Origin: Cylindrobasidium torrendii FP15055 ss-10
Taxonomy: Eukaryota; Basidiomycota; Agaricomycetes; Agaricales; Physalacriaceae
DNA: 64,000 bases
Assembly: GCA_000934385.1 (NCBI GenBank)
Contig: KN880544.1
Span: forward strand, 1-64,000
Direction of reading: 5' to 3'
Shown here: positions 56,538-64,000 of the stretch, one piece after another
Layout: every line of letters begins with the position of its first letter
Numbering within the stretch: the stretch's first letter is position 1
Notes under the pieces: generated by a model
The model's input: only the letters and a program-made list of their open reading frames with translations
Told to the model about the DNA's origin: nothing
The model's database searches: none
Program-made: the position numbers and the translations under genes

Positions 56538-57967
56538 AGACGCTGAATTTATGACTTATACCTTTTGACTTGTGGAATTGTACTATGTCTACTTTTTGTA
56601 CTACCATTTCCCTGTTGTAATGTATCTCTTTTTCGCTTTTGTTCGGGTCCATTGGTAAAAGTGCGCTATGGTAAGCACAATTCTGCATGTCCCAGTTTAA
56701 ATGACATTCCGAATGAACCGAAGCGGCGCACGGTCCAAGTTCTTAGCCGTCAACTTCGTTGGTGATTGCTTGCCCTGTGTTATGTCAACATAAGCAGCGT
56801 ACACAGTCTACTATTTGTGAATGAATCGGCAATAGTTCTCGCACCGCCGACGGCGGGCTCGCAAACACTCGCATGGATCACTAGATGTCTCTAATCTGCT
56901 CAGTGAACTAGGAGGCTGTTATTTTTGATCGTCTACCTCTTGCGCAGTGAATGGTGTGTATCTAGTTCCCTGGTTTGTTCTCTTGGATTGTCCTGATGGC
57001 GCATCGACGGTGGATACTGTTACTCGTCCACCAGTCGTACAGTCCAAGCACAATTTTAAGCTTTAGACTTGGACAATGGAGAGTGTCGATCCATCGCGCG
57101 GGATGCAATGACATAGCTCCAGCTTCCATCTCGAACTTCCCTATATGTCCAAGTCGCCCCGAAGTCCATGGCGCTTTTGAGATTGATCATTGTTACAGTG
57201 TCAGTAGAGGTGATACCACAGCGATGCTATGTTTAAGCGTTGAAGCTAAGGGTGCAGCGTTCAATTCCTGGTGGGTATTATTTCGAGGACAGCTGTAAAC
57301 TTTCGAGTTGCATTTTGCAGTAACTCTAAAGATGCCGGTAATATTTGTTACTGAGGCCGAGACGCCGCGGACCGGGGTATCTCATCGCGCGCCCTTAATC
57401 AGCCCTTAATGTGTTGTTTTCTGTCTCTGACATCCAACATGATCGTGTATTCTTGTATGTCTCCGCCAAGGGCTCTATGACTTGACACCATTTCTGCTAT
57501 CCACATCGTCTGCTGGATTGGATCCCCAGAGCAATGTATGATAGCCAGCTAGCAACCCTCGAAAGATACGACGTCCCAGCATACTCGGAGGCCGTCCTAT
57601 TTCAAGCAGCTCTAAATGTCTCCACACAGGTCCCGTGTGAGCGTGAGAATTGTAATTATCAGGGCCCGAATCCCAGACGTTCCGCAGGCGTTGTGATCCT
57701 TGGGCGCCATCCTTTAAGACTCGCCGCGTCCAGTTTTCCTCCTTTTCCCTCTTTCCTCTTTCTTTCTTCCTTCTTGGTCTGCACGGCGGTGTGCGTGTAC
57801 CACCGGGCCTTCGCAGGCATGCATCATCCCACCAACGGCAATTACAGCCAGTTTCCTGAGTGCGTCTTTCGTACTACCACATTTCATCAGTAAAAAATAC
57901 TCATCTTGTGCGATGCAGAAGCAGGACGGCTGCGAATTGGACGAATCTCATTCTCTGCACGACTCAA
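56538..57967. other. intergenic plus unresolved 5' part of DUF6534 gene
   Basis: It holds the 3' flank of the HAM1-like gene, then unassigned DNA. The first exon of the DUF6534 gene is probably in 57700-57967, but I could not fix it. Confidence 0.45.
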
Positions 57968-59347
57968 GTGAATATCGCGATTCGATATTTGCAGGGAAAG
58001 AAACAGCACCCGTTGTATGTGTGGTTGGTGTTGTGCTCGCTGGGGGTGGATGTCACTTGTTCGATAGTAGGGTGTGCCAATACCTGGCAGGTGTGTCTTC
58101 CAGCCAATCTTGGATGACGATACTGACGGTGTTCGAGTATCTGGTCCTCTCTGGTGCGTTCGATCATCCCATAAAATCCAGCCATGATAGATCCTGAGAA
58201 CCTCTATAGTGGAAGACCCGCTTGTGAATATCTGGGAGCTCCCAGTAGCCATTATTCTCAATGGATTCTCCGCCGCATTTGCCCAGGTTTTCTTTGTGTA
58301 TCGATATTACCATCTGTAAGCGCCCCCCTTACCCCCTTTTGCTCTCGATGCTGACTAGACTTAGCTCGCACGACAAATACCTGACCTTTTTTATCCTTGC
58401 TCTCGTGCTAGTTCATGTTCGTCGCCCTTCGTATTGTCTTTCGAAGCCGGGTGCTAATTGTGGCGGCTTGTAGACGTCTTCCGCTCTTGCGACGGGAATA
58501 ACGGTTGCCACCAACCCCTCCGTATTCAACATGCGTGCATACACCCTCACGATGTATGTAGAATTTCCTGCCATGATCAGAACTTCAATTGAACTTTGCA
58601 GCGTTACCGCCTCATCGTCCATTGCTCCCAATGTTTTCATATCTATCGGCATGATTTGGATCACTAGGGCGCTCCATACAACCTTCAAAAGGACGCGAAA
58701 GTGAGCCTACTTGCTTGATGTTCGAGACATCTAAGCTCATGTGTAACAGCATCCTTCGCCGTGTCGCGTGGTACGCCGTGACCTGCGGCTTTACGACCTC
58801 TCTTACAGCCATTCTCGCCGTGACTTTCCTCTTTGCCAACATCAACGGTACGTTCCAGGATTTTCCGCGAAGCTACCATCACTAACAGACGGGTACAGGC
58901 TGGTTCGTGCTCTTCTGGTGCCAAGGACGCATCTATAGCTTAACCGTATTGGCGAACCTCATTGCCCTGCGCATGTCAAATCAGGCGGAAAATGAGATGA
59001 CGATACCCTCCAGCTTCAACTTCGATAGCACAGACCTTTCGCGGTCTGGTGTTCCCGTCGTGAACATCGCTCCATTAGACGCAGACGCACATCCATACAT
59101 TCGAACGGTGGACGACGACGGCGACAAGCCAGGGAGCAGTTATCGCCCTGGACAATCGTTCAATCTGGTTCGTACACATCCATTCCATTGTTGCCCTTGA
59201 TTGACCAAGGAGTTGTACTAGTCACGCAGCATGCCAACCAGAGGTGCAGGAGATGATATGGAACTCGAAAACATGGACTCATTCGAGACTACTTCACATA
59301 ATGCCACATCAACGTCGAAGACACATGTCGACTCGGACGGACAATGA
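57968..59347 (+). CDS. DUF6534-family multi-pass membrane protein (5' end unresolved)
   Basis: These seven-helix-like membrane proteins are abundant in Agaricomycetes and have no known function. A first clear exon reads VNIAIRYLQGKKQHPLYVWL, VLCSLGVDVTCSIVGCANTW. Next come VEDPLVNIWELPVAIILNGF and SAAFAQVFFVYRYYHL. Further helices include HDKYLTFFILALVLVH, VTASSSIAPNVFISIGMIW, RRVAWYAVTCGFTTSLTAIL and NGWFVLFWCQGRIYSLTVLA with NLIALRMSNQAE, the usual family end. A cytoplasmic tail is spliced to SRSMPTRGAGDDMELENMDS and ends DSDGQ, TGA at 59347. Introns are short and numerous. The start codon and first helix remain to be placed. Confidence 0.75.
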
Positions 59348-59712
59348 GTCTACTTAGTTTTTGTCGTAGTTAAACGCTCTGCCGTTTTGTTTTCTGGTCA
59401 CACGCTATATACTATAGATAGGCACACGCTGCAATGCGTTATACGATGTATCACTTCTGGCACGGTCCATATCAATCTCGAATCCTTGCTTCTGGATTGT
59501 AGGGCGTCGGCGCCGTCACAGTAAAGTTGAATAAACTAATTTGTACCTATTCTTCGTGTTCGTAATGATAGTCGCACCGATACACTTAGGTTAACAATGG
59601 GTAGTTAGAGGATGCATAGTGTGCAACAGACAACAGTTGAGTATGTAGCTGTATATATTCTAAGCCTATATGACGCTATTCTACATATTGTCTACATTTT
59701 GCTAAAAAGATA
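59348..59712. other. convergent 3' flanks, DUF6534 gene and F-box gene
   Basis: It lies between two genes ending towards each other. No gene is seen. Confidence 0.5.
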
Positions 59713-61566
59713 TCATTCATCGTCGTCGTCACCACATAGTTCGATTTTCCTGGCGTCTACCCATCCCCTTGCTTTCATCACTTCCAGCCACTTCTCTAGC
59801 TCACTCCGTTCCTTCTTTTTGACCAGTTCGAACCTCAACCACCCACTTGTGTGAATCTCAACCCTCTCCAAACTCTCAAGCTTGTCGAGGATATCCTCTT
59901 CGGGGAAATCAATAGCGTGCGATCTGCGGTCCACCACTCTCACATCCAGTGTCTTCAGCTTCTCCACAATCCCACCACGACTCCACGCGAGCAGGAGGTT
60001 CAAAGTCAACTCGCCGTTCCACGGACAACTCTGCTGATCAAGAAGTTTGTCAAGCATCTTGAAACGAAGCAGGAGCGTCTTCAAGTTCGGCACGCTGCGC
60101 AGAAAAGCCGCGTCCATAGCCTCCCTCGCTTTCTCCTCCACATCCTCGCGCGGTGACATGCAATCCCGGATGAGAAGCTCCTCCAGCTGCGTCCCAATAC
60201 GCTCGAGGAATGGCCCGAGCTGAGCGCCTGTAGACACCGTAACATGCAGCGTCTTGAGACTAGGGACAGCACCGATGTAAATGCTCGATACCATCTCCTC
60301 CGGAGCATCTATTTTCTCCAGCGTCGGGCATTTGAATGCTATGAGGAACGTATAGGGATCACGAGGGACGTTGTTCGCGCCCAACTCACGCTCAATCGTC
60401 AACTCCTTGAGATTCCTGTGGGGTTGCCCCAACCCTGTGAAATTGCACACCCATGATAGGTCGATATCGAGATGGCGCTGTACAACAGTGAGGTACTCGA
60501 GCTCTCCAAAGGGGAAGTGAATTTCGTTCATCATATCTTGAGCGTATTCGATACGGAGGTCCTTGACGCTTTCAGGACGCAGCCTCGAAGACATAATCCA
60601 TCCGCCGCGCGATGCCAACGTGAATTTTCGGACGCCGCTGAAAGAGGCATCTTTCGCGGCGATGTCGAGCTCGCTAAGATGATCCCTGAGACCATCAAGC
60701 AACAGCTCGTCGACGCGCTCCGCCAGCGACGAAGTAATAATCCCCCACATCTTGCGCAAAAGCAGAATAGATGCGTCTGAAGCGTTGGGATAAATATGAA
60801 TCCGGAAACGCAGACGCTGCTTCCCGGTTTCCTTGAGAGTGTTCTGGAAAATGCGAAGACGAGCCTTCACCGCCTTGGCGGCCCAATTCGAACGGCGTTC
60901 ACCTCTCCATAGGCCCAGGCGCATCCCGAGAGCCTTTTCCTGCGCGCGCCATTCCTGAGTGAGTGGGATAGTGATGATGAAGTTTGCCCAGAGAGCGGGG
61001 ATTGCAAACATGACGGCGCGCCACAGCTGACAGACTTGCGCGATGAGCCAGCCGATGGGCATGTCATCTGCGAAGAAGTCGCGACTATCCGTTGCGAATG
61101 CGAAGATTTGCTCCAGGATCTCGACGGGAAGCGTTTGAGAGATAGCAAGAGGTGTGGGAGACACAAGGCGGGGAAGGGTGATGGACGTGGTCAAGGATTC
61201 GACGGTAGTTGTTGTGACGGTGGTGGTGGTAGTCGTAGTGGCGGTGACGATTGAGGATTGCTTGATGAGGATTGCGGTGTCTACCATGGTCGGTGTCTTC
61301 TTGTTGATGCTTTTGGTGGGTGGCGCATCCCGAATAGCGCTGCCAATGACGGCTTGCGTCTTCTGCGTGGTAATGGCGGCACCGATGGCTTTGGGATCTC
61401 TCAGTCTTCCCTTACGATGGGTATCGTCTTTCGTGCCCTTCCCAACCTTCCTGTCGTCTCTAGTCCGCTGCTTCTTTGCCGTGTCGTCCTTTGCCAGAGG
61501 CAAGTCTGAGCTTAGAGAGCGCACTCGCTTGAGGCCCTTGAGACCAGGGGATATCGATCTTGTCAT
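59713..61566 (-). CDS. long F-box protein with basic, Thr-rich N-terminal extension
   Basis: One exon encodes about 617 residues from the ATG at 61566 (MTRSISPGLKGLKRVRSLSS). The first ~130 residues are basic and disordered (KKQRTRDDRKVGKGTKDD), with a poly-Thr tract (TATTTTTTTVTTTTVESL). The F-box follows: ISQTLPVEILEQIFAFATD, then GWLIAQVCQLWRAVMFAIP and ALWANFIITIPL. The remainder has LRR-like strands (LRRKMW-type, DLRIEYAQDM, LKELTIERELG, LKTLHVTVST, LKTLLLRFKM) and ends LCGDDDDE. The basic leader could be a nuclear targeting signal. It is longer than the other four F-box proteins here; substrate unknown. Confidence 0.85.
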   Translation of the reverse strand: MTRSISPGLKGLKRVRSLSSDLPLAKDDTAKKQRTRDDRKVGKGTKDDTHRKGRLRDPKAIGAAITTQKTQAVIGSAIRDAPPTKSINKKTPTMVDTAILIKQSSIVTATTTTTTTVTTTTVESLTTSITLPRLVSPTPLAISQTLPVEILEQIFAFATDSRDFFADDMPIGWLIAQVCQLWRAVMFAIPALWANFIITIPLTQEWRAQEKALGMRLGLWRGERRSNWAAKAVKARLRIFQNTLKETGKQRLRFRIHIYPNASDASILLLRKMWGIITSSLAERVDELLLDGLRDHLSELDIAAKDASFSGVRKFTLASRGGWIMSSRLRPESVKDLRIEYAQDMMNEIHFPFGELEYLTVVQRHLDIDLSWVCNFTGLGQPHRNLKELTIERELGANNVPRDPYTFLIAFKCPTLEKIDAPEEMVSSIYIGAVPSLKTLHVTVSTGAQLGPFLERIGTQLEELLIRDCMSPREDVEEKAREAMDAAFLRSVPNLKTLLLRFKMLDKLLDQQSCPWNGELTLNLLLAWSRGGIVEKLKTLDVRVVDRRSHAIDFPEEDILDKLESLERVEIHTSGWLRFELVKKKERSELEKWLEVMKARGWVDARKIELCGDDDDE

Positions 61567-62717
61567 TGCTGCAGGAATCAAGCAAAAACGTCTATTCCAT
61601 TTTTGTCAGAACGACGCAGCGTTGGGATAATTGTCAGCTCACCGAAAAAACGGCAATGCTAAACTGTAGTAACTGGCAAAGACACGCTCGCGGACAGAAG
61701 AGGTGCAAAGAACGCGATGGGAAGTTGCCAAGACAATACTGCCAAACAAACAAAGCTAACCTTTGCCGAATTGCCGGACACAACAAAGGCGTTCAAATGG
61801 TGTGTCAGCCAAATAACATATAGGGAACGATCAGGGCACCGCTGAATCAGCATTCCGCCACATGAAAAACAAATTGCCTGCAGACGGAATATGGCCGGAT
61901 ATAATGCAACAAAAGAGTTCCGATGAGCAAGCTCAAATTGATGAATAATAAAATGTGCAGAGAGGGTGTAGGTGGGATGTTGCATTAGAGTGGTACAGCC
62001 CACTGGTTATGCTGCATTTTCGCGGGTCAGTGAAGATAGTAGCAGGTCCATGCCATGGGAAAGTCGATGTCAAGCCGGTAAACATGTCTCTCAAAGAGGT
62101 TCAGAGGCTCGTGTGTTGTATTCTCGTGATCCTATCATTGCCGAGCTGCTGATAGAATCTGCTGGCAGAGGCATCCGCGTATTGGTCTTAAGAGACCTAG
62201 CTGTCTATTCTGCTTGATGATGGCATGAAGCTCTTTTCCATTGAACTCGAGATGCGCGGGGGGGAAGGTCGTTCTCCTGGTCAGCCAAGCAGGCTCTAGC
62301 CATGTCCCGGTCGAGCTGCACTGAACGTCGGCTCCGGTGACTTCTTCTGCTCGTGTGTCACAGTGTTGTGTTCGTTCATGAGAACATGGCAGCAGCCTCG
62401 AGTGTCGTTATCTGCATCTCAAGTGGCCTCAGTCTATCTGCTTGCAAAGCGGACTTCGGATTGCTCTTCTTGGACGTACTTCATCATCCTTTGCGGCTGG
62501 AAGGCGTACTTTATGAGCATCTTTCTCTGTTCAGCGTAAGTAGCTTCTTCATGGACGCGTCATTTGGAGGGGCAGCGTAAGTGGGGATGAAGGCCAGTAG
62601 GGACATACAGCGGAAACTGCTTCGTACGTGCAAGAATTAATGGAGCGCAACTTCTAGGCAGCCAGAAACACGCACCAATTCATTTTCGATTGATTCGATG
62701 AGGGATGGGTAAACTGT
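61567..62717. other. intergenic without recognised gene
   Basis: It holds the promoter side of the long F-box gene. A hydrophobic open frame at 62353-62580 on the plus strand was considered and not accepted. Nothing else is seen. Confidence 0.45.
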
Positions 62718-62885
62718 TCATTGGAATGCGTCTGATGAACTCTGCGGCGGTTTCTTTCGTGCACAAATAGCATGTAGACGGCGCGTCGAGATCTCCACAT
62801 ATACACGATTCTTGCCAGGCTCTGCAGATTCGAGGGCATCGAACAGTAGAGCGCGGCGTGTGGTTTCGACTGGCCTAGACATCAT
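62718..62885 (-). CDS. candidate small ORF 2 (55 residues)
   Basis: The ATG at 62885 gives MMSRPVETTRRALLFDALES, then AEPGKNRVYVEIST and a basic end, stopping at 62718. It overlaps the stop of the next ORF by four bases (ATGA), so the ORFs could be two cistrons of one mRNA or one protein broken by a frameshift. No family is recognised. It may be chance. Confidence 0.3.
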   Translation of the reverse strand: MMSRPVETTRRALLFDALESAEPGKNRVYVEISTRRLHAICARKKPPQSSSDAFQ

Positions 62886-63028
62886 AGATTGCTATTGTCG
62901 AGTGCCCTCGCGAGCCGTTCGAGCATGGCGGACGTCTTGACGAGGTCGTGGAGACCTAGTGACCAGTCGCGTAAACGCGCCGGGCCGATATCCGGCGGAA
63001 ACTGGTCCTTGGCGCTCGCTTTGCTCAT
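62882..63028 (-). CDS. candidate small ORF 1 (48 residues)
   Basis: The ATG at 63028 gives MSKASAKDQFPPDIGPARLR, then DWSLGLHDLVKTSAMLERLA and RALDNSNL, TGA at 62882-62884. It reads like a compact amphipathic helical protein, with mostly G/C at third positions as in neighbouring genes. I found no intron that extends it. No family is recognised. RNA evidence would decide. Confidence 0.4.
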   Translation of the reverse strand: MSKASAKDQFPPDIGPARLRDWSLGLHDLVKTSAMLERLARALDNSNL

Positions 63029-63402
63029 TCAATATTCAATATTCAAACATCTACACATTGCAATTGGCTTTTGGACTTCATTGATTCATTCCCATTTACG
63101 ATTTGGCTCTGTCTGCCTCTGGCAAGGATATTTGGAAACCGAAACCTGCCACACAGCGAAGAGGGATCTCAGCATACAATACTATCCGTATATACAGTAT
63201 TTCAAGACAAATTAGTGAGTAACACATATGCATAATGATACCATGAGCATTAGATTAGAGCACAACAACTAACACTATGCTCTTTGACCAGACCGTCCGC
63301 GAGGCACGGAAATATCCCTTTGTTAGAATCACAGCTGAAAGAACATGAGCCCCCGTCTTCGCAGACGAACAGATTAAAACTCACGCGAAACAAGAACTGA
63401 AG
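63029..63402. other. intergenic, RAD16 3' flank
   Basis: No coding segment is seen besides the upstream region of small ORF 1. Confidence 0.5.
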
Positions 63403-64000
63403 CTACATTCCCAAATTGATGAGCAATGCGTCCCTTGTGAAAGCTGGAATGCCACTTACATCCTCTGGTGTCAATCGACCCATTGCCTATAAGATTGCGT
63501 CAGCGCGATCCCAATTCTAATAAGAACAAGAGGCTCACGGTTTCATCAGGCGACAGCGTCGCGTCGACCATTGCCGCCTTCTTGTCCTGAAGCTGCACAA
63601 TTCTACTCTCTATGCTATCCTCAACGACTAGCTTGATCGCCTTGACCGGTCGATGCTGGCCCAACCGATGAATACGATCCATCGCTTCTGTATCAGACGT
63701 CAGCGCATTGCAAACCAATAAGGGAGGGAGAGACGTACGGAACTCAACAGCAGGGTTCCACCAACTGTCCATCAGGTACACCCGAGACGCCTCCGTCAAG
63801 TTAAGGGCCACACCACCCGCCTTTAAGCTAACCAAGAACACGGTCACGTCTACGTTGTTCACTGTGCCCAAGCGTTAACATCCTGTCTCCCTGTTCGCAA
63901 AAAAGAACGCACTGAAATGCTGGATAGTTGCATCGCGCGCTTGCGGGCTCATCGTTCCCTCCAGCCGACATATCTAATACCCTCAGTCTAGTGGCTTCGT
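63403..64000 (-). CDS. RAD16: DNA repair protein RAD16 (SNF2 helicase), C-terminal part
   Basis: Rad16 is the SNF2-type ATPase/RING protein that works with Rad7 in global-genome nucleotide excision repair. Only the helicase C-terminal end lies in the window; the rest runs past 64000. Spliced exons read [19 protein letters not shown], then [40 protein letters not shown] and [20 protein letters not shown] (helicase motif VI with QxxGRxxR-type RIHRLGQ). [20 protein letters not shown] follows. The last intron joins SPDET to [27 protein letters not shown] with TAG at 63403. That ending is characteristic of fungal Rad16. Confidence 0.9.

Noticed and set aside
57250..57275. B-box-like gttcaattcc suggesting a tRNA
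   Set aside because: No matching T-stem, anticodon arm or acceptor stem can be folded around it.
57534..57893. 119-codon open frame before the DUF6534 gene
   Set aside because: Only a short hydrophobic piece (FLFLSSFLVCTAVCV) looks plausible as a first helix, and no splice join to the next exon keeps the frame.
62353..62580. hydrophobic plus-strand open frame with a possible splice donor
   Set aside because: A faint resemblance to DUF6533/6534 helices was noticed, but no partner exon, start context or conserved motif was found.

Overview
The window is nuclear DNA of a filamentous basidiomycete, most probably an Agaricomycete. Genes on both strands are cut by many 45-70 nt GT-AG introns. The gene set is fungal (HAM1-like, DUF6534, MYND and F-box families, a GH115 wood-decay enzyme, MED13, RAD16), and there are no bacterial features. 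The species cannot be named from the sequence. Wood or litter decay is an inference from GH115 and the P450.

Layout. 0-5 kb: an IML2/TTC39-type protein and an F-box gene. 5.6 kb: an initiator tRNA-Met. 6-19.5 kb: Mediator subunit MED13, a cytochrome P450, a MYND-finger protein, a second F-box gene and eIF3e. 19.9-32.6 kb: an NF-X1/FAP1 zinc-finger protein, a third F-box gene, a DUF2433 phosphoesterase-like protein with an RRM-like tail, and the sorting receptor VPS10. 33-38 kb: a beta-carbonic anhydrase with a signal peptide, a degenerate copy of the initiator tRNA, a fourth F-box gene and an unknown basic protein. 38-45 kb: a GH115 alpha-glucuronidase, a GPI-anchored KRE9/KNH-like wall protein and the SNARE BET1.

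45-53 kb is the most unusual region. Four near-identical genes for a small secreted, Kex2-type processed, four-cysteine peptide form two head-to-head pairs, with a dienelactone hydrolase gene between the pairs and an ACMSD-like amidohydrolase just beyond. Each mature peptide (86 residues) is itself an internal duplication. The peptides are almost invariant, while their coding DNA differs mainly at synonymous sites. I do not recognise the family.

53-64 kb: a HAM1-like protein, a DUF6534 membrane protein, a fifth (long) F-box gene, two overlapping tiny ORFs of unknown status and the 3' end of RAD16, which runs off the window.

Most genes are housekeeping (Mediator, eIF3, VPS10, BET1, RAD16). 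The accessory layer consists of the F-box paralogues, the P450, GH115, the secreted carbonic anhydrase and the peptide cluster. Exon joins were worked out by eye from splice signals, frame and protein-family continuity, so internal boundaries are provisional unless stated.
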